Source of the DNA: Methylobacterium dankookense
GTDB lineage: Bacteria > Pseudomonadota > Alphaproteobacteria > Rhizobiales > Beijerinckiaceae
NCBI RefSeq assembly: GCF_902141855.1
Contig: NZ_CABFVH010000033.1
Span: 1 to 64,000, forward strand
DNA length: 64,000 nucleotides
Direction of reading: 5' to 3'
Shown: positions 25,364 to 33,353 of the stretch, in pieces
Numbering within the stretch: position 1 is the first letter of the stretch
How the letters are laid out: each line of letters starts with the position of its first letter
Position numbers and translations under genes: made by a program
Notes under the pieces: model-generated
What the model was told of the DNA's origin: nothing
Seen by the model: the letters and a program-made list of their open reading frames with translations, nothing else
The model's database searches: none

Positions 25364-26278
25364 ATGAGCACCGGCACCCCCCTCACCGAATCCGCCGGCG
25401 TCGCGGCGCCCGCGGGCAACCTCGCGATCCTCCAGGAGCCCGGCTCGCTCGCCGCCTTCTGGCGGCGCTTGGCGGCGCGGCGGAGCGCGCTGATCGGCCT
25501 CGCCATCGTCGTGGCGCTCGTCGCGACGGCGGCGCTCGCCGATCTCGTCGCGCCCTACGACCCCACCGCCACCGATTGGGGCGCGGTGCGCGCGGCCCCG
25601 AGCCTCGCGCATCCGTTCGGCGGCGACGAGGTCGGCCGCGACGTGCTCTCGCGCATCATCTACGGCGCGCGCGCCTCGCTCGGGGCCGGCCTCGTCTCGG
25701 TGGGCCTCGCCGTGGCGCTGGGCCTGCCGATCGGGCTCGTCGCGGGCTATGCCGGCGGCTGGATCGATGCGGCGATCATGCGCCTCACCGACGCGCTCCT
25801 TGCCATCCCCTTCCTGATCCTGGCGATCGCGCTCGCCGCCTTCCTGGGGCCGAGCCTCACCAACGCCATGCTGGCGATCGGGCTGTCGGCCACCTCCACC
25901 TTCGTGCGCCTCACCCGCGCGCAGGTGCGGGCGGTGGCCGCGGAGGAATTCGTGGAGGCGGCCCGCTCCGTGGGCAACCCGCCCTGGCGGATCGCGCTGG
26001 TGCACATCCTGCCCAACATCGTGCCGGCCATCCTCGTCCAGGCGACGCTGACCATCGCGGCGGCGATCATCGCCGAGGCGAGCCTCTCCTTCCTCGGCCT
26101 CGGCCAGCAGCCGCCCGAGCCCTCCTGGGGCGCCATGCTGAACGTCGCCAAGAACTTCATGGACCAGGCACCGTGGATGGCGATCTGGCCGGGCCTGTCG
26201 ATCTTCCTCGCGGTGCTGGCCTTCAATCTGCTCGGCGACGGCCTGCGCGACGCCCTCGACCCGAGGCAGCGGACATGA
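25364..26278 (+). CDS. Peptide ABC transporter permease (DppC type)
   Basis: Second membrane subunit, 304 aa. The N-terminal RRLAARRSALIGLAIVVALVA helix, the PFGGDEVGRDVLSRIIYGAR signature and the EAA loop AEEFVEAARSVGNPPWRIALVHILPN are characteristic. The C-terminal SFLGLGQQPPEPSWG motif is also typical of DppC/GsiD. Its stop overlaps the next ATG by four bases (ATGA). Confidence 0.93.
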   Translation: MSTGTPLTESAGVAAPAGNLAILQEPGSLAAFWRRLAARRSALIGLAIVVALVATAALADLVAPYDPTATDWGAVRAAPSLAHPFGGDEVGRDVLSRIIYGARASLGAGLVSVGLAVALGLPIGLVAGYAGGWIDAAIMRLTDALLAIPFLILAIALAAFLGPSLTNAMLAIGLSATSTFVRLTRAQVRAVAAEEFVEAARSVGNPPWRIALVHILPNIVPAILVQATLTIAAAIIAEASLSFLGLGQQPPEPSWGAMLNVAKNFMDQAPWMAIWPGLSIFLAVLAFNLLGDGLRDALDPRQRT

Positions 26279-27291
26279 GCCGGCCCCTCCTCGACGTGCG
26301 GGACCTCCGCGTCACCTTCGACACCGAGGGCGGCGCGGTCCACGCCGTCAACGGCGTCTCCTACACGCTGAACGAGGGCGAGACGCTTGGCGTCGTCGGC
26401 GAATCGGGCTCGGGCAAGAGCGTGCACGTGCTCGCCATGCTCGGCCTGATCCCGCGCCCACCCGGGCGGATCGACGGCGGGCAGGTGCTGTTCCGCGGGC
26501 GCGACCTCCTCGCCCTGCCCGAGCGGGCGCTGCGCCGGGTGCGGGGCGGCGAGATCGGCTTCGTCTTCCAGGACCCGATGAGCTCGCTCAACCCCGGCAT
26601 GACCGTGGCCGCGCAGATCGCCGAGCCCCTGCGCATCCATCTCGGCCTCGACCGGCGCGCGGCCCGGGCGCGTGCCCGCGAGCTCCTCGACCTCGTGCGC
26701 ATCCCGAACGCGGCCGCCCGCCTCGACCAGTACCCGCACGAATTCTCCGGCGGCCAGCGCCAGCGCGTGATGATCGCGATCGGCCTCGCCTGCCGCCCGA
26801 AGCTCCTCATCGCCGACGAGGCGACCACCGCGCTCGACGTGACCGTGCAGGCCGAGATCATCGCCCTGGTGCAGGAGCTGAAGCGCGAGCTCGGCATGGC
26901 GATCATCTGGATCACCCACGATCTCGGCGTGGTCGCCGGCATCAGCGACACCGTGCAGGTGATGTATGCCGGGCGCATCCTGGAGCGGGGGCCGGTGGAC
27001 GACATCTTCCGCGACCCGCGCAACGCCTACACGCTCGGCCTGCTGCGCTCCCTGCCGGACCTCAGCGGGGGCCGCGCCGGGCGGCGGCGCCTGCAGCAGA
27101 TCGACGGCAGCCCGCCCGACATGCGCCGCCCGCCGCCGGGCGACCCCTTCGCCCCGCGCAACGCCTACGCCACCGCCCGCTGCTGGGCCGAGATGCCGCC
27201 CCTCGTCCAGGCCGAGGGCGCCGCGCCGGGCCATCTCGTGGCCGCCTGGTACGACCTGCCGGCGCGGCTCGCCGAGGAGCGCGCCCGATGA
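26275..27291 (+). CDS. Peptide ABC transporter ATP-binding protein (DppD type)
   Basis: Cytoplasmic ATPase of 338 aa. Walker A is GESGSGKS, the Q-loop is in FVFQDPMSSLNPG, the ABC signature is SGGQRQRVMIA, and Walker B is LLIADEATTALDV, followed by a switch His in WITHDLG. The C-terminal oligopeptide-transport extension (RSLPDL...GSPPDMRRPPPGDPFAPR with a Cys in TARCWAEMP) is of the kind that can carry an Fe-S site in DppD. Its end overlaps the next gene by four bases. Confidence 0.94.
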   Translation: MSRPLLDVRDLRVTFDTEGGAVHAVNGVSYTLNEGETLGVVGESGSGKSVHVLAMLGLIPRPPGRIDGGQVLFRGRDLLALPERALRRVRGGEIGFVFQDPMSSLNPGMTVAAQIAEPLRIHLGLDRRAARARARELLDLVRIPNAAARLDQYPHEFSGGQRQRVMIAIGLACRPKLLIADEATTALDVTVQAEIIALVQELKRELGMAIIWITHDLGVVAGISDTVQVMYAGRILERGPVDDIFRDPRNAYTLGLLRSLPDLSGGRAGRRRLQQIDGSPPDMRRPPPGDPFAPRNAYATARCWAEMPPLVQAEGAAPGHLVAAWYDLPARLAEERAR

Positions 27292-28193
27292 GCCGCGTCC
27301 AGCCCGTCGTCTCGGTGCGCAACCTCTCGAAGGCCTATCCCCTGCGGGCCTGGTGGGGCGGCAAGGGAACCGTCTTCCGCGCCGTCCACGACGTGAGCTT
27401 CGACATCGCCCCCGGCGAGACCCTGGGCCTCGTCGGCGAATCGGGCTCCGGCAAGTCCACGATCGGGCGGGCCGTGACCATGCTGAACCCGCCGACCGCG
27501 GGCACCGTCGCCTTCGAGGGCACCGACCTCGCCACGCTCAGCCCGCGGGCGCTGCGCCGCATGCGCAGCCGCATCCAGACCGTGTTCCAGGATCCCTACG
27601 CGGCGCTCAACCCGCGCATGAGCGTCGGCGCCTACGTGGCCGAGGCGTTCCGCCTGCACCGGCCGGACATGAATGCGACGGAGCGCCGGGCCGCGGTGGC
27701 CCACCTGTTCGAGCGGGTCGGGCTCGACCCGGCCTTCATGGGGCGCTTTCCGCACCAGTTCTCGGGCGGGCAGCGCCAGCGCATCTGCATCGCCCGCGCC
27801 ATCGCCCTCAAGCCGAGCTTCATCGTCGCCGACGAGCCGATCGCCGCCCTCGACGTGTCGATTCAGGCGCAGGTGGTGAACCTGCTCCAGGACCTCCAGG
27901 CGGATCTCGGCCTCGCCTACCTCTTCATCTCCCACGACCTGCGCATGGTGCGCTACCTCTGCCACCGGGTCGCGGTGCTCTGGCGCGGGCGCATCGTGGA
28001 ACTGGCCGAGAGCGATCGGCTCTACGAGGATCCGCGCCACCCCTACACGCGCCGCCTGCTCGCGGCGGTGCCGCTCCCCGACCCCGCGGCCGAGCGCGCC
28101 CGCCTCGCCGCCCGCGCGCGCGACGAGCAGGCGGACGGGCTGCCGGGCGATCTGGTCGAGGTCGCCCCGGGCCACTGGGTGGCCGATCACTGA
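27288..28193 (+). CDS. Peptide ABC transporter ATP-binding protein (DppF type)
   Basis: Second ATPase of the importer, 301 aa. Walker A GESGSGKST, Q-loop TVFQDPYAALNPRM, signature SGGQRQRICIARA, Walker B FIVADEPIAALDVS and switch His in FISHDLRMV are all intact. The C-terminal extension after PYTRRLLAAVPLPDP is short and lacks a cysteine-rich region. As the last gene of the operon it is followed after seven bases by a palindromic repeat that probably ends the transcript. Confidence 0.94.
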   Translation: MSRVQPVVSVRNLSKAYPLRAWWGGKGTVFRAVHDVSFDIAPGETLGLVGESGSGKSTIGRAVTMLNPPTAGTVAFEGTDLATLSPRALRRMRSRIQTVFQDPYAALNPRMSVGAYVAEAFRLHRPDMNATERRAAVAHLFERVGLDPAFMGRFPHQFSGGQRQRICIARAIALKPSFIVADEPIAALDVSIQAQVVNLLQDLQADLGLAYLFISHDLRMVRYLCHRVAVLWRGRIVELAESDRLYEDPRHPYTRRLLAAVPLPDPAAERARLAARARDEQADGLPGDLVEVAPGHWVADH

Positions 28194-28199
28194 AGCCAT

Positions 28200-28306
28200 G
28201 GGATCCCCAAGGGACAAGTCCCTTGGGTGGGGTGCCGGGGCAGCGCCCCGGCCTGTTCCCGGGCGCCGCCCGGACCCGCCAAAGGGGTGACCCCTTTGGG
28301 ATCCCG
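28200..28306. repeat. GC-rich palindromic repeat, family 2, copy A
   Basis: Successive hairpins follow each other: CCAAGGGAC/GTCCCTTGG, CCGGGGC/GCCCCGG, CGGGCG/CGCCCG and CCAAAGGGGT/ACCCCTTTGG (pairing through GTGAC), framed by GGGATCC and GGGATCCC. A related element with the same order of stems lies at 31573-31688. Confidence 0.75.
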
Positions 28307-28318
28307 GATGTTCGGATG

Positions 28319-28657
28319 TCAGGGCGCTTCGGCCAGGCTTTCGTGGCGCCGCCGGCGTCTGATGCGGAAATTCCGGCCGAGCCGCACCAGCAGGCCCGGC
28401 GCGTCCGGGGCCGGCTCCCCCGGCGGCGCGCGGCCGCCATCCGCGGCCTCCCGCAGCACCTGCCGGACCAGGGAGGGCGGCGGCACCCGGCTCTCGGACA
28501 GTACCTGCGCCGCGCGTGCGAGGGCGCTCACCTGCTCGTCCGGCACCGGCAGGCTCACCATCTGGGCGTAGCGCAGGCGGGCGGCGAGGGCCATGGCGAG
28601 CCGTTCGATCTCGGCCACCTTCTCCCGCGGCACCTGCATCTCGCATGCGGCGCGCAT
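28319..28657 (-). CDS. Hypothetical protein, 112 aa
   Basis: A soluble, mostly helical protein with the segment EIERLAMALAARLRYAQMVSLPVPDE and a very basic C-terminal stretch RLGRNFRIRRRRRHES. No family is recognised. The ATG at 28657 is used; an ATG six codons later is possible. It lies between the transporter operon and a methyltransferase, all intergenic distances being too long to call an operon. The basic tail could contact nucleic acid or membrane. Confidence 0.5.
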   Translation of the reverse strand: MRAACEMQVPREKVAEIERLAMALAARLRYAQMVSLPVPDEQVSALARAAQVLSESRVPPPSLVRQVLREAADGGRAPPGEPAPDAPGLLVRLGRNFRIRRRRRHESLAEAP

Positions 28658-28760
28658 CAGTGCGCCGTCCGTTCAGGGCTCTTGCTCATGCCCGCAGAGT
28701 ACAAGCGCGACGGCTGTCGCCTCAAGTCTTGCGAGGCCTGCGACGGCCCGGCGCGGCAGC

Positions 28761-29516
28761 TCACTTCCGCGCGATGATGTAGGCGTAGCTCGCGAATGTC
28801 CTGAGGTCGTACTGCGTGCAGAGCCTGTCGAAGGCGCCGAAGACCTGCCGGAGGACCGGGATGCGCGGGAAGTACGGCGTCCCGTAGAACGGCACGACCA
28901 GCACCTCGCTGAAGCCGACATCCTGGAGGAAGGGCCGGAGCCGCGCCTCGCTGGCGCGGCAGGCGTCGTAATAGGCGGGGAACTTGGGAATCTCCTTGTC
29001 GTTCCGCGTCTTGTCCATGAGCCGCAGCGCCCGCCCGGTGAGGTCGTCCGGCAGCAGCCGGTTCAGCACGAAGGGCGGCGAGTACAGGGTCGGCACGAAG
29101 GCGAAGCCGACGCCGCCGGGCGCGAGGAGGTCGCGCAGGTTGGTCCAGGCCTTCCGGGCGTCCTTCACGTGCTCGAAGACCATCCGCGAGAAGATCAGGT
29201 CGAAGCTGTGCCCGTCGAGGATCGCGCGGTCGACGTCCTGCGCGACGTCGAGGACGAGTTGATCGAAGCCGGGCGGGGCGTATTTGAGCTCGTCCGCCTC
29301 GATGTCGTTGATGGTCAGCGCGAAGCCGAGGCGCTTCGCATCGTCCATCGAGAAGAACGGGTGGCGCCCGGCGCCGATCTCCAGGACGGATCTCGCCTGC
29401 AGATGCGAGATGACATGTTCCAGGGTCGGCTTGAGGCTGGTCCAGGCCGATTCCGTCTGGCGGACGATCCGGTCGGATCCGACGATGGTTGGCAACGTAT
29501 CAGGGGAATGGTGCAT
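28761..29516 (-). CDS. Class I SAM-dependent methyltransferase
   Basis: A 251-aa protein with a Rossmann-type methyltransferase core. Motif I is VLEIGAGRHPFF, an acidic residue ends the next strand in INDIEADEL, and FDLIFSRMVFEHVKD and LAPGGVGFAFVPT are the post-I and motif-III regions, as in Methyltransf_11 proteins. The substrate is not evident; a small molecule, lipid or sugar is possible. ATG at 29516 is chosen because the 14 residues before it, read from 29558, look non-coding. The upstream 29520-29640 stretch is AT-rich and should hold its promoter. Confidence 0.8.
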   Translation of the reverse strand: MHHSPDTLPTIVGSDRIVRQTESAWTSLKPTLEHVISHLQARSVLEIGAGRHPFFSMDDAKRLGFALTINDIEADELKYAPPGFDQLVLDVAQDVDRAILDGHSFDLIFSRMVFEHVKDARKAWTNLRDLLAPGGVGFAFVPTLYSPPFVLNRLLPDDLTGRALRLMDKTRNDKEIPKFPAYYDACRASEARLRPFLQDVGFSEVLVVPFYGTPYFPRIPVLRQVFGAFDRLCTQYDLRTFASYAYIIARK

Positions 29517-29692
29517 ACCCAATGTGGGCGAGCCGTGCAATGCAAATGCAGGAGGCATTGGACGCAGTCCTGATATTGTTGACTTGATCGAGCGCGAAAA
29601 TACTCGATAAAATCAGATCAGCACGCTCAGATTTTTATTCAAGTCAGGCTTTTCCCGGCGTCGATCTCTTAAATTCGCCTCTCTCGTTTAGA

Positions 29693-29761
29693 GCGCTCTC
29701 CGCCGAAGTGGACACCGGTTCGGCGCAAGAGAGCGCGTCGAAACAAGGACCTGAAGCCGTT
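29693..29761 (+). repeat. 69-bp dispersed hairpin repeat, copy B
   Basis: Same nested structure as 20579-20647: outer GCGCTCTC/GAGAGCGC and inner CGCCGAA/TTCGGCG, here with fully paired inner arms. It lies between the methyltransferase promoter and the tRNA-Gly genes. Confidence 0.8.
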
Positions 29762-29832
29762 GCCGATCGCAATGCGACCGGCAACGGCTCCAGGGATGAA
29801 GACGGCCGCTGACGGAGGGACGAAACGACGAA

Positions 29833-29850
29833 GGCCGCCCTGGGGCGGCC
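29833..29850 (-). terminator. Hairpin after tRNA-Gly copy 1
   Basis: GGCCGCCC and GGGCGGCC form an 8-bp stem about 30 bases beyond the tRNA 3' end. Read on the minus strand it is followed by TTCGTCGTTTCG, a weak T-rich tail. The same hairpin is found after copy 2. Confidence 0.6.
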
Positions 29851-29878
29851 TGTCGTGGTCGTGTCGGTTGGAAGAAAT

Positions 29879-29953
29879 TGGAGCGGGCGAAGGGATTCGA
29901 ACCCTCGACCCCAACCTTGGCAAGGTTGTGCTCTACCCCTGAGCTACACCCGC
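29879..29953 (-). tRNA. tRNA-Gly (anticodon GCC), copy 1
   Basis: The acceptor arm begins GCGGGTG, D-arm AGCTCAGGGGTAGAGC follows, and anticodon stem CAACC/GGTTG closes TTGCCAA, giving GCC. T-arm GGTTCGAATCC and encoded CCA are present. It is identical to the second copy 282 bases away. Confidence 0.96.
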
Positions 29954-30004
29954 TCGCAGATCCGTGCCGCCCCAGGTCTCGTTCGACCCGGCGGCCCCGG
30001 ACGG

Positions 30005-30024
30005 CGCTCTCTAAACACCATTCC
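30005..30024 (-). promoter_or_regulatory. Conserved promoter block of tRNA-Gly copy 1
   Basis: On the minus strand GGAATGGTGTTTAGAGAGCG stands 52 bases before the tRNA 5' end. The identical 20-mer stands at nearly the same distance before copy 2, while the sequence between it and each tRNA differs. TTTAGA may be the -10 element. Confidence 0.55.
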
Positions 30025-30115
30025 GCGGCGGAATGCAAAGGCCAAATGTCGCCGCCTACGGTCTTTCGGAGCGAGAGGATGCCGGCGGCCCGGGGCATCG
30101 ACCGAAACGACGAAA

Positions 30116-30131
30116 GCCGCCCAAGGGCGGC
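30116..30131 (-). terminator. Hairpin after tRNA-Gly copy 2
   Basis: GCCGCCC and GGGCGGC form a 7-bp stem, followed on the minus strand by TTTCGTCGTTTCGG. Compared with copy 1 the stem is kept though the loop changed. Confidence 0.6.
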
Positions 30132-30160
30132 CTGTCGTCGTCATGTCGGTTGGAAGAAAT

Positions 30161-30235
30161 TGGAGCGGGCGAAGGGATTCGAACCCTCGACCCCAACCTT
30201 GGCAAGGTTGTGCTCTACCCCTGAGCTACACCCGC
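30161..30235 (-). tRNA. tRNA-Gly (anticodon GCC), copy 2
   Basis: Same sequence as the copy at 29879-29953, including encoded CCA. The two genes are parts of a 282-bp tandem duplication with diverged spacers. Each has its own promoter block and terminator hairpin. Confidence 0.96.
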
Positions 30236-30283
30236 TCACTGAGCCTCGCCCGTTCGGTCCGTAGGAACCGCCGGCGCCGGCCG

Positions 30284-30303
30284 CGCTCTCTAAACACCAT
30301 TCC
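30284..30303 (-). promoter_or_regulatory. Conserved promoter block of tRNA-Gly copy 2
   Basis: The 20-mer is identical to the block before copy 1 and lies 49 bases from the tRNA 5' end. It is retained where flanking bases have changed, which points to function. Confidence 0.55.
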
Positions 30304-30353
30304 ACCGGGCGGCGCAAGCGGCCCGGACCGGAATTCGGCCAAGCCCGGCTTCC

Positions 30354-30821
30354 TCACCAGAGGGCGGCCGGGCTCAGGCCCTCGCGGATCTCGTGCAGGC
30401 GCTCCAGGGTGGCGCGGGTGGTGCCCTCGGGCAGCGCGTCGAGGGCGAAGAAGCCGCATTCCGCGATCTCGCGGTCTGGCGCCTTCTCGCGCAGGCGCGT
30501 GAAGGCGGGCGCGACGTAGAGCGCGACGTGGTCGCGCCCGGAGGCCGCAAGGTTGCGGTAGAAGCCGTGCAGGCGCAGCCCGTCCGGGGCGACGCCGATC
30601 TCCGCCTCCTCGCGGAACTCGCGCAGCATGGCCTCGACCGCGCTCTCGCCGGGCTCCACGCCGCCGCCCGGCAGGTGCCAGCCGGCGACGTAGGTGTGGC
30701 GCACGAGGCAGACCCGGCCCTCCCCGTCGATCGCCGCGCCGCGCACGCCGAGCGTCATGCCCCGCAGCGCGAGCGCCCCGAGATGGAACAGATGCCGGAC
30801 GATCGGGGAATCGAGCAGCAC
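30354..30821 (-). CDS. NUDIX hydrolase
   Basis: A 155-aa pyrophosphohydrolase. The NUDIX box is read in GGGVEPGESAVEAMLREFREEAEIG, given here as GGVEPGES plus AMLREFREEAEIG; all Glu ligands for the metal are present. The family removes a nucleoside diphosphate linked to another group (nucleotides, sugars, cofactors); substrate cannot be told. It begins five bases after the FAH-family gene on the same strand, so both form an operon. Confidence 0.88.
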   Translation of the reverse strand: MLLDSPIVRHLFHLGALALRGMTLGVRGAAIDGEGRVCLVRHTYVAGWHLPGGGVEPGESAVEAMLREFREEAEIGVAPDGLRLHGFYRNLAASGRDHVALYVAPAFTRLREKAPDREIAECGFFALDALPEGTTRATLERLHEIREGLSPAALW

Positions 30822-30826
30822 CGGGC

Positions 30827-31522
30827 TCAGGCCACGTCGAGCACGATCGCGCCGAGGCCGGCCACCGCCGCCTCCATGCGCTCGCCGCGCCGCACCGGCC
30901 CGACGCCGGAGGGCGTGCCGGTGAAGATGAGGTCGCCCGGGGCCAGCTCGAAATAGTTCGACAGGTAGGCGATCTGTTCGGCCACCGACCAGATCATCTC
31001 CGAGAGGTCGCCCGATTGCCGCACCGCGCCGTCCACCGAGAGGGTGATCGGCCCGCGCTCGGGATGGCCCACCGCCTCCACCGTGTGGAGCGGGCCGATC
31101 GGCCCGGAGGCGTCCGCCGCCTTGCCGAGGTCCCAGGGCCGGCGCAGCCCCTTGGCCTCATCCTGCAAATCGCGCCGGGTCATGTCGAGGCCCACCGCGT
31201 AGCCGTAGACGTGGCCGAGGGCGGCCTCCACCGGGATGTCGCGCCCGCCCCGGCCGAGCGCGGCCACCATCTCCACCTCGAAATGGTAGTTCTCCGTCCG
31301 CGGCGGATAGGGATGGTGCGCCGGCTCCGTGCCGACGATCTGCAGCGCGTCCGCGGGTTTCATGAAGAAGAAGGGCGGCTCGCGGTCCGGGTCGGCCCCC
31401 ATCTCGCGGGCATGCGCGGCGTAGTTGCGGCCGACGCAGTAGACCCGCCGCACCGGGAACAGATCCGCGCTGCCGGCGATCGGCAGGGCGATCCGCGGGG
31501 GATTGGGGATGACGGAGAGCAT
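30827..31522 (-). CDS. Fumarylacetoacetate hydrolase family protein
   Basis: A 231-aa FAH-fold enzyme that would cut a C-C bond in an acylpyruvate or decarboxylate an oxo acid with Mg2+. Seen are YCVGRNYAAHAREMG, FFFMKPADAL, the metal-binding HFEVEMVAALG (with Glu-x-Glu), GLDMTRRDLQ, a KAADASGPIGP strand and the C-terminal GDLIFTGTPSGVGPV. This pattern is closest to fumarylpyruvate hydrolases and acylpyruvases. The gene begins with ATG and is followed by the NUDIX gene. A palindromic repeat lies just upstream, between it and the divergent FAD oxidase. Confidence 0.88.
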   Translation of the reverse strand: MLSVIPNPPRIALPIAGSADLFPVRRVYCVGRNYAAHAREMGADPDREPPFFFMKPADALQIVGTEPAHHPYPPRTENYHFEVEMVAALGRGGRDIPVEAALGHVYGYAVGLDMTRRDLQDEAKGLRRPWDLGKAADASGPIGPLHTVEAVGHPERGPITLSVDGAVRQSGDLSEMIWSVAEQIAYLSNYFELAPGDLIFTGTPSGVGPVRRGERMEAAVAGLGAIVLDVA

Positions 31523-31572
31523 GCAGGCCTCGTGAGCGCTATGGCGCGGCATCATATATACCGAGCCGCGCC

Positions 31573-31688
31573 GGAATCCCGGGTGTCGAGAGGGATCATC
31601 CCTCTCGCGGGTCCGGGGCGGAGCCCTGGAAGACCTCGGGGCTCTGCCCCGAGACCCCGCCAAAGGGATGATCCCTTTGGGATCCCGG
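31573..31688. repeat. GC-rich palindromic repeat, family 2, copy B
   Basis: Hairpins CGAGAGGGAT/ATCCCTCTCG, CTCGGGGC/GCCCCGAG and CCAAAGGGAT/ATCCCTTTGG follow each other and end in GGGATCCCGG, as in the copy at 28200-28306. It sits in the divergent promoter region between the FAH gene and the FAD oxidase. Confidence 0.75.
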
Positions 31689-31711
31689 ACTGGCTTGGGA
31701 GGGGGGATCCG

Positions 31712-33154
31712 ATGGGTGGTGACGAGGCGCTTCTCGCCGCGCTTTGCGCCCGGCTTGGGCCGCGGCACGTGCTCACCGCGCCGGAGGACGTGGCGCCCTA
31801 TCTCGACGAGCAGCGCGGTCTGTTCCGGGGCGAGGCGCTCGCCGTGGCGCGGCCCGCCGATACCGAAGAGATCGCCTTCGCGGTGCGGGCCTGCGCGGCG
31901 GCCGGGGTGCCGGTGGTGGCGCAGGGGGGCAATACCGGCCTCGTCGGCGGCGGCGTGCCCCGGGGCGGCCTCGTCCTCTCCCTCGCCCGGCTCGACCGGG
32001 TGCGCGCCGTCGATCCCATCGGCGCCACCATCACCGTCGAGGCCGGCGCCATCCTCGCGGAGGTCCAGGCGGCGGCCGAGGCGGCGGGCCTGCTCTTCCC
32101 CCTCTCCTACGCCTCGCGCGGCTCGGCCCGAATCGGCGGCGGCATCGCCACCAATGCCGGCGGCGTCGCCGTGCTCGCCTACGGCAATGCCCGCGACCTC
32201 GTGCTCGGCCTCGAAGTGGTGCTGGCGGACGGGCGCGTCTGGGACGGATTGCGGTCCCTGCGCAAGGACAATGCGGGCTACGACCTCAAGCAGCTCTTCA
32301 TCGGCTCGGAGGGCACGCTCGGCATCGTCACCGCGGCGGTGCTGAAGCTCTATCCGCGGCCCCGCTCGACCACGGTGGCCTTCGCTGGCCTCGCCTCCCC
32401 GGCCCGGGCGCTCGACCTGTTCGCGCATCTGCGCGCGCGCTGCGACCGCGACCTCACCGCCTACGAGGTGATGCCGCCCTTCGGGCTCGACCTCGTGCTG
32501 CGCCACGCCCCCGGCACGGTGCGGCCGCTCGCGGGCGCGCACGGCGCCTACGCGCTGATCGAGATCGCCTCCAGCCGGCCGGAGGCCGATACGCGGGCCG
32601 AGACGGAGGCGGCGCTCGCCGAGGCGATGGCCGAGGGAATCGTCGAGGACGCCGCGGTGGCCGCGAGCGAGGCGCAGAACCGGGCCTTGTGGCGCCTGCG
32701 CGAGTCGCTCCCCGAGGCGCAGAAGCGGGAGGGCGCCTCGATCAAGCACGACGTCTCGGTGCCGCTTGCCCGCCTGCCCGCCTTCCTCGCCGAGGCGGCC
32801 GCCGCCTGCGAGGCGGAGATGCCGGGCCTGCGCGTCTGCGCCTTCGGGCATTTCGGGGACGGCAACATCCACTTCAACCTGACCCAGCCCGAGGGCATGG
32901 CGCGGGCGGCCTTCCTGGCGGAGTGGGGCCGCTTCAATCGCATCGTGCACGACATCGTGCACGCCATGGGCGGCTCCATCGCCGCCGAGCACGGCGTCGG
33001 CCTGCTCAAGCGCGACGAGCTCCTGCGCTACGGCGATCCCGTCGGGCTGGACCTGATGCGCAGGCTCAAGGCCGCGCTCGATCCGCACGGCATCCTCAAC
33101 CCCGGCAAGGTCGTGCCGGAGGCCGGCATGGAATCCGACGACAGTGTGCGATAG
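31712..33154 (+). CDS. FAD-binding oxidase (GlcD / D-2-hydroxyacid dehydrogenase type)
   Basis: A 480-aa flavoprotein oxidising a D-2-hydroxy acid, such as D-lactate, glycolate or 2-hydroxyglutarate. The N-terminal PCMH FAD domain includes VAQGGNTGLVGGGVP (the pyrophosphate loop), ITVEAGAILAEVQ, GGGIATNAGG and GSEGTLGIVTAAVLKLYP. The FAD-oxidase C-terminal domain carries CAFGHFGDGNIHFNL and AAEHGVGLLKRDEL, with metal/substrate histidines. GGGAGGGGGG precedes the ATG. It is transcribed away from the FAH gene, and the pair may serve one route of oxo- and hydroxy-acid breakdown, which is inferred. Confidence 0.9.
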   Translation: MGGDEALLAALCARLGPRHVLTAPEDVAPYLDEQRGLFRGEALAVARPADTEEIAFAVRACAAAGVPVVAQGGNTGLVGGGVPRGGLVLSLARLDRVRAVDPIGATITVEAGAILAEVQAAAEAAGLLFPLSYASRGSARIGGGIATNAGGVAVLAYGNARDLVLGLEVVLADGRVWDGLRSLRKDNAGYDLKQLFIGSEGTLGIVTAAVLKLYPRPRSTTVAFAGLASPARALDLFAHLRARCDRDLTAYEVMPPFGLDLVLRHAPGTVRPLAGAHGAYALIEIASSRPEADTRAETEAALAEAMAEGIVEDAAVAASEAQNRALWRLRESLPEAQKREGASIKHDVSVPLARLPAFLAEAAAACEAEMPGLRVCAFGHFGDGNIHFNLTQPEGMARAAFLAEWGRFNRIVHDIVHAMGGSIAAEHGVGLLKRDELLRYGDPVGLDLMRRLKAALDPHGILNPGKVVPEAGMESDDSVR

Positions 33155-33353
33155 GAGGTTTCGGCGTCTGATTTGAGGTGAGTGCAATCTTGGATTGAAT
33201 GTTGATTTGAATTCGCCTCTAAAAATGGGGTTTGTGCTGAGCAATCACGGCCCGGCACTTGCTTCGTGTCGGCGTGATGGATGGCGGGCTCGAAGATCGG
33301 GCGGGACCAGGTTCGATCCGTCGTTCCAGCCGATTCGTGCCGCGGGGGCCGCC

